Positions 10,821-21,099 of a DNA stretch of 64,000 bases are shown here, in pieces (the first letter of the stretch is position 1; the number at the start of each line of letters is the position of its first letter). The notes beneath the pieces are model-generated. The model saw only the letters and a program-made list of their open reading frames with translations. It made no database searches and had not been told where the DNA came from. The stretch lies in contig JALMGJ010000002.1 of assembly GCA_023362775.1 (NCBI GenBank), positions 59,359,914 through 59,423,913 of the forward strand, written 5' to 3'. The position numbers and the translations under genes are program-made. Source of the stretch: Charina bottae. Its lineage: Eukaryota > Chordata > Lepidosauria > Squamata > Charinaidae.

Positions 10821-12398
10821 TCCTTTTTTTTAATAATTTTTTTTATTAAGAATTTTGATTACAATAGTAAAAACTAATAGAAACTAAACTTAAATAAAGA
10901 AGAAAGAATAGTAAGAAAGAATAAAAAGTGCAAGGAAAAAAAAGAAAAAAGAAAAGAAAGAAAAGAAAGAATATGATAAAGAAAAAGAAAAGAAACATAT
11001 AAAGAAGTGATTTCCAACCTTCATTACAGCAAGTATAAACAAATTTAGTAATTCTTCACCCCTTATAAGGTTACAGATAGATATCTCTTCATCCCATATC
11101 TCATCCCTTATCTACAAGCAAATCCATAAAACATAAACTTTTCAATCCTGGTGTCAGGATAAACTCTGTAAAGGGTTGCCAGACCATTGCAAATGAATAT
11201 CTTATTTTAACCTTGATCAAATAAACCAACTTTAAATTCCTTCCTTTTATTTCTAAAAGTCTTAATCCTTAGTTAATCTTTAGTGTCAACACCCAGATAT
11301 GCAAAGATTAGCACCAAGATTAACACCAGATGAACAATCAAACAGTACTTTATACCTTAATCAAGGAACTATTAACCTAGTCAATGAACCAAACAGCAAA
11401 CAGCAGCCCAATCAAGGAACTCCCAAGGAGTGAACAACACCTCCACCAACACAAGCAGGACAGCCACAATATATAAATAGAAAACAAGTCCCACTCCCTT
11501 TTCACACTGAAGATGTTGCCTAGTCTGACAATGAAACGTCTGCAAGAAAACAAGAAGGCTCAGAGAACACCAAGGACTCCACAGTTCAACCCTGAGCTAC
11601 AAATAACCTCTTCGATTGGTACTGTTGATATTGTAGCTACTAATTTCTGGCTTTCTTCAAAGATCTCCTTTAATATTTTCAATGTTATGATGGCTTGTGT
11701 CATTTTGTAAGTCCCAGTTAACCGATACTAAAATCTGGCTTGTATTTTTTTCCCCTTCTACTTAGAATCTTAAGTCCCCTCTAGTGTCCAGTTTCTAAAA
11801 TCATAACGTCGCTTATCTTTGTTATGAACCAAGATAGCCAAAATTACTCTGGTTCCCACAAGAAGCTATTTATTTTTTATTGTTAATTCCAAAATCTTAT
11901 AGTAAAAGTCAATATTCCAAATGTAACTGGACCCTTAATCCATTTAAATAAAATATTATTTAGCTGTTTTTTTCAAATTGTTTACATACTTAAACTTATA
12001 ATTAATTTTTCTTCTGTTTAGAGTTGAAGTTAAACACACTCAGCAACTTTTCAAATTCGTCATTCTGAAGGTCTTTAATAGCTTTAAGATGGTTAATAGG
12101 CAATTTATGAAAGTGTTTAGAAAGTGAGGCTTGCAAACCTAGTGTCCCTTAAAAGACTCCGCTGAAGTTGCAAGCAAGATGGCTAATCCCTCCTTCTCCC
12201 AGCGCTCAAATTCATGGAAGACCGCTGTCCTGTGGTCTGCTCGTGAGGAGCAGCTGTCTGGACCATGTGGGTGATCTCCCGCCCTCTCCTTATTATCCAG
12301 ATTGGTTCTGAAGAACTGGAGTTCTTTGGTCTTTGCTGCAGTTGTCGGCTCCACTTTTGCAGAGACATCTTCAGTTCGCTATGCCTTCCCTGGAAGTC
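10821..12398 (-). mobile_element. L1-like insertion with both ends, interior reduced
   Basis: An exact 13-bp duplication TGAAAATCAAGAC lies at 10808-10820 and 12399-12411. The left edge is a T-rich run (the reverse of a poly(A) tail with AATAAA-like words), and the right edge on the minus strand begins GACTTCCAGGGAAGG, similar to the GAGGCTTCCGGG start of the intact L1 at 56.56 kb. At about 1.6 kb, including a nested Penelope-like piece of some 335 bp, it is far shorter than a full L1. No RT domain is visible. It may be an internally deleted L1 or a non-autonomous L1-mobilised unit. Confidence 0.6.
11282..11617 (+). mobile_element. Penelope-like element terminal fragment, nested
   Basis: This is the opposite-strand relative of 550-850, ending in CACCAAGGACTCCACAG. 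On the plus strand it carries CTGAAGA (11507-11513), a weak stem region GTTGCC...GACAA, and GAAAC (11533-11537), a hammerhead-like core spacing. It sits within the L1-like insertion 10821-12398 and so arrived later, or was already part of its source copy. No protein-coding part is present. Confidence 0.55.
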
Positions 12399-12417
12399 TG
12401 AAAATCAAGACACCTTC

Positions 12418-12688
12418 TGTTAATGGGCAGAAGGAATAACCTTGAGGAACAAGAGAAAGAGCTGCAACCAAGACAACAGTCAGTTAAAAGAAATTTGAGT
12501 CTGAAGCAGAAATATAATTTGAGAAAGTGTCTCAGACTTTACCCTCCCTAGTTCTCACAAAGATAAAGGGAAGGAGGGGGGGGAAAGCATATTCAGACTT
12601 GCAAGATTATGTTGTAACCCAATAATAAAAGTACTATTAGCATTCATGACTTTGGTTGTCTAGTCTGATCAACCTTGAAGGGCTGACA
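12418..12688 (+). mobile_element. Older solo LTR, same family as 10192-10461
   Basis: It begins TGTTAATGGGCAGAAGGAATAA and ends TTGAAGGGCTGACA, with CAGACTTGCAAGATT and AATAAAAG in the order seen in the other LTR copies. It is much more diverged and I find no convincing target-site duplication. It lies immediately downstream of the right duplication of the L1-like insertion. Confidence 0.6.
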
Positions 12689-12839
12689 TCTCCCTGGTAA
12701 GGAGTATCAGTGAAGATCAAAATGTTTTATGAAATTAAAACAAACAAACAATTACTGGTATATCCCAGAAAGTAGAATAAAAGAGAGAGAGAATGAAGCA
12801 GGGAGTTAGTATGACTGCACGTTGATATTTTAGTATGTA

Positions 12840-13200
12840 TTTTTATTTTATTTATTTATTTAATTTTTATCCTGCCTTTATTATTATTATAAATCACTCA
12901 AGGTGGCGAACGTACCTAATACTCCTTCCTCCTCCTATTTTCCCCACAACAACAACCCTGTGCGGTGAGTTGGGCTGAGAGAGAGTGACTGGCCCAAGGT
13001 CACCCAGCTGGTTTTCATGCCTAAGGTCGGACTAGAACTCTCAGGCTCCTGGTTTCCCATTGGCTCCTTCCTAGGGCTGAGAGACAGGGACTGGCCCAAG
13101 GTCACCCAGCCAGCTTTCATGCCTAAGGTGGGACTAGAACTCACAGACTCCTGGTTTCTAGCCCGTTGCTTTAACCACTAGACCAAACTGGCTCTCTGTA
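12840..13200 (-). mobile_element. Sauria-type SINE, partial dimer
   Basis: On the minus strand a complete tRNA-like head (CTAGTGGTTAAAGCAACGGG, then GAGTTCTAGTCC) and the GGGTGACCTTGGGCCAGTC core occur. The core is then repeated once more, so the head-derived middle is present twice (about 12965-13060 and 13065-13195). The outer copy has the L2-like tail (GGCGGGATAAA-like, then TAAATAAATAA at the left edge). Between the two cores is CTAGGAAGGAGCCAATGG, the start of the other (RTE-like) tail, so it looks like one SINE form joined to the other. Confidence 0.75.
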
Positions 13201-13284
13201 GACAGGGAGACAACAGGGTTGAAATCTTGAAAGCTACAAAACTGAAAAAAAGCAGGAAGAAAATAATTTGACAGACAGAGCATG

Positions 13285-13415
13285 GATGGATGAGAAATCT
13301 GTTGCCCTTCAGATACTGCTGAATTATAACTCCTAGTACCTCTCATGACTGACCATGCTTGATAAGCTTTCTTGGAATTGTAAAAGCTGGAGGGCCATAA
13401 CTTGCTCGCTTCTGG
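13285..13415. repeat. Interspersed repeat of the ACTACAACTCCC type
   Basis: It contains TGCCCTTCAGATACTGCTGAATTATAACTCC in pieces matching, by recognition, the common sauropsid repeat with ACTACAACTCCCA at one end and an inverted TGGGAGTTGTAGT and CTGGAGGGCCA at the other (here TTGGAATTGTAAAAGCTGGAGGGCC). It is diverged, and a duplication was not resolved. Its class (miniature DNA transposon) is my inference. Confidence 0.4.
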
Positions 13416-13539
13416 AATATAAGTACTATAAACATATACTAATCCTTTCTTAATTGTTTGTCCAAGAAGATGTCAAACATAAATATCTTATTCAGAGCTC
13501 TACTCTCTCCCCACACGTTTAACTGTGAAGCTACTGGGC

Positions 13540-14572
13540 AAGGTCATCCATCACCATGGGGATAAGTATCAAAATGCATATGACACACAGTGATGCATCT
13601 CTGTCCCTGGCCGACTAAGCGATGCTATCAAGGTTCTTTCCCAATGTTTGGAAGCTGTGGGGTATGGATGGGGAAGAACAAGGTTCAGGTTAACCTAATC
13701 AAGACCAAGTGGTTATGGGTTTAGAGTCTCCTATTTTAGGGATCTTCCATCTCTAGTTCTGGGGGGTGGCATTCCCCCAGACATACAGTAATTGATGCAC
13801 AGTTTTGGAGTTCTCTTGGACTCTGAGCTCCCGTTAGAAGAGCGGGTAGCTTTTGCAGAAATCACACTTGTATGCCAGTTGCTCAGGTTAGGGGTTAGGA
13901 GTGGGAGGCCATGTTCATGGTCATTCACACCTTGGTTACTCCCTGTTTGGACTATTTCAGTGTGCTTTACAGGGGGCTGCTCTTAAATATATTCCACAGC
14001 TGCAGTTGGTCTGGAATGCAGCAACATGGATAGTTATGGGTGTACCAGACCACATTACTAACATGTAACACCATTACTTAGAAAGATGCACTGACTTTCT
14101 ATAAATTTCCAGGTGCAATTCAAGTTGCTGGTTACCACCTGTAAAGCCATTCTTGCCACAGAGTTGGGTTATTTGTGGATATGCCTATCTCCAATTGTCT
14201 GTGCCTGTCCTATGAGTGTCAGCAGGGTGGGTATGCTTTGGGTCCCTTATATGAAAGCATGCCATCTAATGGAACTAAGGAAGTGTGCCTTCTCTGTTGC
14301 AGCACATACCCTTTGGAGCAACATATTCCTAAAGGTTCAGATAGCCCCAAACCTATTGCCCCTTCGTAAGAATTTGAAAAGCTGTTTTTTCCCCCCAGCA
14401 CTGTTTGAAATTGGAATATGTTTGCAGCTTTGACATTGTTTGTGCTGTATTGTTGTGTTTTTGTATTTTTTTATCATTCATCTTTTTGTTTTTATGTTTT
14501 TAACCCTATGTCATCGGCCCAGTGTCACTGCTTATGAAATGGATTGCCATATAAATCGTTTAAATAAATAAC
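13540..14572 (+). mobile_element. L2-clade LINE 3' fragment
   Basis: On the plus strand the L2 3' half is recognisable: a region after the YADD box (DTQ.CISVPGRLSDAIKVLSQCLEAVG), then GLDSELPLEERVAFAEITLVCQL, LVWNAATWI, and a C-terminal part, ending in an untranslated region with TAAATAAATAA. It is broken by stops and frameshifts, so it is a dead copy. Confidence 0.75.
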
Positions 14573-14651
14573 ACAACTAAGAGAAATTCAGCAAGGCTTG
14601 CCTAATATCAGTATAACTGTAAGGTGTTTAAGACCAGCTATAGTTGTAGAA

Positions 14652-17600
14652 CCCCTTCATGGATCACTGCCCCCTTCATGGATCACTGCCTTGTCATGGT
14701 GAAGGGGCTTGTGTAACTCAATGAAGTCAGGTCAAGACGAACAGGTCATGATGGAGAGTTCTGATAAAACGTGGTCCACTGGAGGAGGGAATGGCAAACC
14801 ACTCCAGTATCCTTGCCAAGAAAACCCATGGACAGTATCAAAAGGCTAAAAGATATGATGCCAGAAGATGAGCCCCTCAGGTCGGAAGGTGTCCAATATG
14901 CTACTGGGGAAGAGCGGAGGGCAATTCCGAGTAGCTCCAGAAAGAGTGAAGCGGCTGGGCCAAAGCCGAAAGGACGCTCAGTTGTGGATGTGTCTGGAAG
15001 TGGAAGGAAAGTCCGATGCTGTAAAGAACAATATTGCATAGGAACCTGGAATGTAAGATCTATGAATCAAGGTAAGCTGGATGTGGTCAAACATGAGATG
15101 ACAAGATTGAACATCAACATCTTGGGAATCAGCGAACTAAAATGGACAGGAACGGGCGAATTTAATTCAGGTGACCATTATATATACTACTGTGGGCAAG
15201 AATCCCTTAGAAGAAATGGAGTAGCTCTCATAGTCAATAAAAGAGTGGGAAAGGCAGTACTGGGGTGCAACCTCAAAAACGACAGAATGCTTTCAGTTCA
15301 AATCCAAGGCAAACCATTCAACATCACAGTAATCCAAGTCTATGCCCCAACCACTGATGCTGAAGAAGCTGAAGTTGACCGGTTCTATGAAGACCTACAA
15401 CACCTTCTAAAACTAACACCAAAAAAAGATGTCCTTTTCATCATAGGGGACTGGAATGCTGAAGTAGGAGGTCAAAAAATAACCGGAATAACAGGCAAGT
15501 TCGGCCTCGGAGTACAAAATGAAGCAGGGCAAAGGCTAATAGAGTTTTGTCAAGAGAACACACTGGTCATAGCAAACACTCTTCAAACAACACAAGAGAC
15601 TACTCTACACATGGACATCACCAGATGGTCAATACCGAAATCAGATTGATTATATACTTTGCAGCCAAAGATGGAGAAGCTCTATACAATCAGCAAAAAC
15701 AAGACCTGGAGCTGACTGTGGCTCAGATCATGAGCTTCTTATTGCAAAATTTAGGCTTAAATTGAAGAACGTAGAGAAAACCACTAGACCACTCAGGTAT
15801 GACCTAAATCATATCCCTTATGAATATACAGTGGAGGTAAGGAATAGATTTGAAGGATTAGATCTGGTAGACAGAGTGCCTGAAGAACTATGGATGGAGG
15901 TTTGTAACGTTGTACAGGAGGCAGCAACTAAAACCATCCCAAAGAAAAAGAAATGCAAGAAAGCAAAGTGGCTGACTGATGAGGCTTTACAAATAGCTGA
16001 GGAAAGAAGGGAAGCAAAAGGCAAGGGAGAAAGGGAAAGATATAAACAACTGAATGCAGATTTCCAGAGAATAGCAAGGAGAGATAAGAAGGCCTTCTTA
16101 AATGAACAATGCAAAGAAATTGAGGAAAACAATAGAATGGGGAAGACTAGAGATCTCTTCAAAAAAATTGGAGATATCAAGGGAACGTTTTGCGCAAAGA
16201 TGGGCATGATAAAGGACAAAATAAGGCAGGGACCTAACAGAAGCAGAAGAGATTAAGAAGAGGTGGCAAAAATACACAGAACAACTATACAAGAAAGATC
16301 TTAATATCCCTGATAAATACGATGGTGACTGACCTTGAGCCGGACATCCTAGAGAGTGGGCCTTAGGAAGCATTACTAACAACAAAGCTAGTGGAGAAGA
16401 CAGTATCCCAGCTGAGCTATTTAAAATCCTAAAAGATGATGCTGTTAAAGTGCTGCACTCAATATGCCAACAAATTTGGAAAACTCAACAGTGGCCACAG
16501 GATTGGTAAAGGTCAGTTTACGTTCCAATTTCTAAGAAGGGCAATGCCAAAGAATGTTCAAACTACCGTACAATTGTGCTCATTTCACATGCTAGCAAGG
16601 TTATGCTCAAAATCCTACCAGCTAGGCTTCAGCAGTATGTGAACCGAGAACTACCAGAAGTGCAAGCTGGGTTTCGAAGAGGCAGAGGAACTAGAGATCA
16701 GATTGCCAACATTCACTGGATCATGGAAAAAGCAAGAGAGTTCCAGAAAAACATCTACTCCTGCTTCATTGACTACGCTAAAGCCTTTGATTGTGTGGAT
16801 TACAACAAACTGTGGCAAATTCTTAAAGAGATGGGAGTACCAGACCACCTTACCTGATTCCTGAGAAACCAGTATGCAGGTCAAGAAGCAACAGTTAGAA
16901 CCGGACATGGAACAACCGACTGGTTCAAAATTGGGAAAGGAGTATGACAAGGCTGTATATTATCACCCTGCTTATTTAACTTATATGCTGAGTACATCCT
17001 GAGAAATGCCGGGCTGGATGAATCACAAGCCGGAGTTAAGATTGCCGGGAGAAATAGCAACAACCTCAGATATGGAGACGATACCACCCTAATGGCAGAA
17101 AGTGAAGAGGAACTAAAGAGCCTCTTGATGAGGGTGAAAGAGGAGAGTGCAAAAGCTGGCTTGAAACTCAACATTAAAAAAACTCAGATCATGGCATCTG
17201 GTCCCATCACTTCCTGTGCAAATAGAAGGGGAAGAAATGGAAGCAGTGACAGTTTTTATTTTCTTGGGCTCCAAGATCACCACAGACGGTGACTGCAGCC
17301 ATGAAATTAAAAGACGCTTGCTCCTTGGGAGGAAAGCTATGGCAAACCTAGACAGCATATTAAAAAGCAGAGACTTCACCTTGCCGACAAAGGTCCGTAT
17401 AGTTAAAGCTATGGTTTTTCCAGTAGTAATGTATGGCTGTGAGAGTTGGACCATAAGGAAGGCTGAGCGCTGAAGAATTGATGCTTTTGAACTGTGGTGC
17501 TGGAGAAGACTCTTAAGAGTCCCTTGGACTGCAAGGAGGTCAAATCAGTCAATCCTAAAGGAAATCAACCCTGACTGCTCATGGGAAGGTCAGATGCTGA

Positions 17601-17861
17601 AGCTGATGCTCAAATACTTTGGCCACCTAATGCGAAGAGAGGGCTCACTGGAAAAGACCCTGATGCTGGGAAAGACTGAAGGCAAAAGGAGAAGGGGACG
17701 GCAGAGGATGAGATGGTTAGATAGCATCACCGATGTAATTAACATAAATTTGAGTAAACTCCGGGTGACAGTGGAGGACAGGAAGGCCTGGCGTGCTATG
17801 GTCCATGAGGTCACGAAGAGTCGGACACGACTAAATGACTGAACAACAACAAGAACAACAA
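14652..17861 (+). mobile_element. Near full-length BovB (RTE clade) LINE
   Basis: The 3.2-kb element is flanked by an exact 12-bp target-site duplication ATAGTTGTAGAA (14640-14651 and 17862-17873). It begins CCCCTTCATGGATCACTGCC, a 20-bp block that is repeated in tandem at the 5' end, and ends in an AAC-rich tail (GAACAACAACAAG). Its length agrees with full-length BovB. BovB is known from squamates and ruminants and is the classic case of horizontal transfer among vertebrates. The reading frame is broken (next entry), so this copy cannot move by itself. Confidence 0.95.
14771..17842 (+). pseudogene. Broken BovB endonuclease/reverse transcriptase
   Basis: The intact protein would carry an N-terminal apurinic-type endonuclease (here IGTWNVRSMNQGKLD, ISELKWTGTGEF, IGDWNAEVG) and a reverse transcriptase (here QAGFRRGRGTRDQIAN, FIDYAKAFDCVD, QGCILSPCLFNLYAEY). 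The frame is cut by a frameshift near 15600, further frame changes near 16300, 16500 and 17215, and stops at about 16855, 16947 and 17473. The catalytic YADD reads YGDD at 17071-17082. The C-terminal arm survives as LGKTEGKRRRGRQRMRWLD near 17670. The first frame reaches 292 codons. Database genes called 'craniofacial development protein 2-like' are often this element. Confidence 0.93.
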
Positions 17862-17873
17862 ATAGTTGTAGAA

Positions 17874-18189
17874 AAAGAAAACCTAAGGGATTAAACCACT
17901 GGGATTAAGATTTCTAGGTGAACCAAGAAGAAAGTAACTGACTCTTTACTTTTACTAGTTACCTATAGTTAAATGAGAGGTCATACATGAGAGCTCAGGA
18001 TTTAGAATAGCCAATTCATTGGCAGTATGATGTTGCCTTCTTTTAATTAGAAAGGCAACTTGTTTCTAGGCTCTTGTTCCCTCTGTTTTCCATGATTCTG
18101 GAATCTACTGAAGTGACTTCAGGTGTGGGGGAAAAATTCAGGTAGTCTTATATATTAAAGTTGCTGCTTCTTCAGTCTAAACATTTTTA
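17874..18189. other. No recognised feature
   Basis: Short unique stretch between the BovB duplication and the next SINE. Confidence 0.5.
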
Positions 18190-18437
18190 TTTTATTTTTA
18201 TTTATTTATTTTATATCCCGACTTTATTATTTTTATCAATAACTCAAGGCGGCAAACATACCAAATACTCCTCCTTCCTCCTGTTTTCCCCACAACAACC
18301 CTGTGAGGTGATTTGGGCTGAGACAGAGTGACTGGTCCAAGGTTACCCAGCTGGCTTTCATGCCTAAGGTGGGACTAGAACTCTCACTCTCCTGTTTTCT
18401 AGCCCGTTGCCTTAACCACTAGGCCAAACTGGCTGTC
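18190..18437 (-). mobile_element. Sauria-type SINE, L2-tailed form
   Basis: On the minus strand: GCCTAGTGGTTAAGGCAACG (box A region), GAGTTCTAGTCCCACC (box B region), GGGTAACCTTGGACCAGTC, CCCAAATCACCTCACAGGG, then a tail TTTGCCGCCTTGAGTTATTG and a TAAA-rich end. The tail matches L2-type 3' ends (compare the GTAAACCGCCCAGAG ends in this window), implying L2-driven mobilisation. Confidence 0.85.
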
Positions 18438-18439
18438 CT

Positions 18440-19984
18440 ATTATAGTTTACTCTCATCATTTTTAAAAACAATGAATACATCCTATTCTCACATTTCACT
18501 TTTCCCATTGACTTAAGTGCCTTTTCTTTCCTTGTTGTGTGGACCAGAATGTGGAAGTTAGAACATTGGTATGTTTTGCTGCTGGAAATAGTCCAACCTA
18601 TATTTCTTATTCTATTAACTCCATTACTTTTCCTTCAGTAGGTTTGCTCAGGAGATACATTTCACAAACAATAACAATCTACTACATGCATTGTTAATTT
18701 GCTGTAGCCTTTCTGTAGGAGAGATTGAGCAAATTAGATTAAGCAATTCTAAAAATATATGGCATGAAGAGAGGGACTTCACAGGTGGGAGGAGCTGACA
18801 ACAGCAATACAGACAAAAATTATAGATCCTTGGCTACAGTGGCATTATTTTATCATTTTGTGGCCATGAAAGTCCATGAGGCAGACATCCATATTTTTTC
18901 ATTGAATGTTTACATAGTTACCTGGAAAGAAAGTGGTATAATTTATTTAATGGTGCATGAAGTCCTGGTCACAGTCTGGTATGAAAATAAAAGGTGGCTG
19001 CAATCTAGAATAATAGGATTACTTTACCTCAAGAGTTTATTGCTTCTCGGCCTTTTGGCTAAGATCAAGTGTGTAATATCTATAGAGTTTAACCATGAAA
19101 TGGTTTGTTTGATTTTGATTAGCCAGCCAGCCATTGTGGTTTCTAACCACCATCTAAATCAGAGATTTGGTGCAAACCTAGATAATTATATTTTATTTTA
19201 CACAACGCAGTAAATCAAATCATGTGGAAAAGAAGAGTTATGATGGACAAGGCAATGGTACAAGATGGAAGGACAGGGCCAGGATTTTCTGGTTGGAGGG
19301 CAAATTTGCTTGTTTGGTTGCTTGCTTCTGGTTTTTTAAAACCATTTTAAAACTGAAAATATTAGGAAACCATGCCAATTTTTTTTGCTGGTTGTGATCA
19401 GAGGAGTCGCAGGGAGACACAAAAGGTTTCAGGGTCTTTATCCCAAGCCTAGGCTACTGTAATGTACTAGCCCAGTTGTTGTTTCTTCCTTTACAGGACT
19501 GAGCCTAATAAGTTTCATTGAGTTTAGCAGGACATGTGAATAAAGAAGTTAGGGTTGTACTGTTAAAATATTTTCAGTTTTAGGTTCCCAAGAATAAACA
19601 CATATTTACATGCTAACTCTGTTCTCCTCCTTTTATAGAATTCCAGGGCAAGTAACTAATAACCTTCATATTTATAATAGTGACTCCTCTGGCCATGTTG
19701 AAATGTACTGTACGACTGTGGTATAGTATATAAAGGTAAAAATACTTAGGAGCTCACAGTGAAATCCTTGAGCTATTAACAAAAATGGTGCGGGGGGGGG
19801 GGAGCCTTTAAAAGTCCTTTATTTTCCCTAGCCATAGCTCACATTACTAAATCCAACATTACTTTCAGCATTTGTCCTGCGTGGCTACAGGGTCTGCTTC
19901 TTTGTGCACTGCACTCCCAGTTCATACAGCAAAGTGTAGTGCAATGAGACATTTTGTGTCTTAGCTGGCTTGTTGCAGAGACTG
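18440..19984. other. Unique-looking sequence containing a U2 fragment
   Basis: No protein-coding element is recognised. A plus-strand open frame of 149 codons (18764-19213) spans the U2 fragment and has no family motif, so I treat it as chance. A G-run lies near 19792-19801. Confidence 0.45.
19040..19083 (+). pseudogene. U2 snRNA 5'-end fragment, retroposed
   Basis: The sequence TTGCTTCTCGGCCTTTTGGC followed by TAAGATCAAGTGT is the highly conserved 5' end of the spliceosomal U2 snRNA, with small changes after it (GTAATATCTAT). It spans only 44 nt of about 190, so it is a truncated pseudogene, not a functional RNA. An 8-bp repeat AGAGTTTA lies exactly on both sides (19032-19039 and 19084-19091), consistent with insertion by a LINE. 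Confidence 0.85.
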
Positions 19985-20105
19985 ACACTGATTAGGGCTG
20001 AGAGGGAGCCACTGGCCCAAGGTCACCCAGCTGGCCTCTCTGCCTAAGGGAGGACCAGAACTCACGATCTCCCTACTCCTAGTCCAGCACCATGCTAGCT
20101 CTCCA
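19985..20105 (-). mobile_element. Sauria-type SINE, partial
   Basis: The minus strand carries the middle and part of the head (GGAGACCGTGAGTTCTGGTCC-like, GGCCAGCTGGGTGACCTTGG, GCTCCCTCTCAGCCCTAATC). The tail is missing or decayed, and the 5' end has lost box A similarity. Confidence 0.65.
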
Positions 20106-20369
20106 CATTCCTAAACCCATTAAATATTTAAAATTATGTTTTTGTTGTTTTTAAAAATCTGTTCAATATTGATATACATAAAATTAAAATGTAAGAAAGT
20201 GTCTTACAGAGCAAAACATTTAAATGCAAAGCAAAGTACACTAAAATGCAAAAAAAAGTACACTAAAATACCAAACAAAACTTGAAAATGAAATGCAGTT
20301 TTTTGGTATCATCAAGTTTTACAAGTCATCTGGGAAAGTGCAAGTATCTTCAAAAAAGCCCTTGAAATT

Positions 20370-20370
20370 T

Positions 20371-20414
<44 letters not shown>

Positions 20415-20640
20415 TGTTTCAATTTATATAGCGCTCCATCTCCCCACAAGGGAACTCTGGGCGGTTTACAAAACACAAAAATTAAAATCTGACAATTAAA
20501 ACAACCCAATAAAACACTCTAATATATTAAAATTAAGTATAAAAATCCAAGATGCGGTGGTATGATGTTTGGATGTTTAAAAGGGCCCTATGGCACCAGC
20601 CATCCCCAAGAGGAACTGTTCCCCCCTCCCCCCACACAAG
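20370..20640 (-). mobile_element. L2 3' end, antisense, with (TTTA)n tail
   Basis: On the minus strand it carries the L2 3' terminus GTAAACCGCCCAGAGTTCCC, TTGTGGGGAGATGGAGCGC, TATATAAATTG, then a (TAAA)n run (about 20369-20414 on the plus strand). The upstream part holds CTTGGGGATGGCTGGTGCC, the L2 C-terminal 'SSSWGW' region in decayed form. It is 5'-truncated. Confidence 0.75.
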
Positions 20641-20789
20641 GCTACTTTTGAAATGCTGAAATGCTACTTTTGACTGAAAAAAATGAAGGCTAGCAAGTGA
20701 CATTTTCTTAAATTCAATTTTTAGCAAGCAGAGATTACCAAACGACAAGGAGCTTTTCTCAGCTTACAGATGTAAGACCTCTTGCATAT

Positions 20790-20880
20790 TTGTCAGCCAG
20801 CAAGGCCAAGAATCATGACTAAAATTCTGGGAATTTTAGTCCTCACATCTGAAGAATACCAAATTGGGGGAGTCTGAAGA
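20790..20880. repeat. Fragment of the ACTACAACTCCC-type repeat
   Basis: Contains CAGCCAGCAAGGCCAAGAATC, CTGGGAATTTTAGTCCTCAC and ATCTGAAGAATACCAAATTGG, matching the end of the same repeat class as 13285-13415. Diverged and short. Confidence 0.4.
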
Positions 20881-20944
20881 AGACTCTTAAAAGTTTGTTA
20901 CTAGATCTTATTTTTGGTGAAGCAAACAAAATGTTTATTCAGGA

Positions 20945-21095
20945 CTTGAAATTTTATATTTATATTTATATTTAAGTACTGCTTTTGTTGTATTTTAATC
21001 TGTGTTTAGTTTTAGTTTTATTGTAAACCGCCCAGAGTTCCTCTTTTGAGGGAGATGGGCAGTGACAAAATTTGAAATATAAATAAATAAATATA
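20945..21095 (+). mobile_element. L2 3' end, sense
   Basis: The plus strand has TTTTATTGTAAACCGCCCAG, then AGTTCCTCTTTTGAGGGAGA, TGGGCAGTGACAAAATTTGA and AAATAAATAAATA, the typical L2 3' terminus. 5'-truncated to about 150 bp. Confidence 0.75.
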
Positions 21096-21099
21096 CATG

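Noticed and set aside
14771..15649. 292-codon frame resembling 'craniofacial development protein 2-like' host proteins
   Set aside because: It is the BovB endonuclease region within a LINE with target-site duplications; database genes with that name are commonly the same element.
18764..19213. 149-codon plus-strand frame
   Set aside because: No motif, spans a retroposed U2 fragment, no splice or promoter context.
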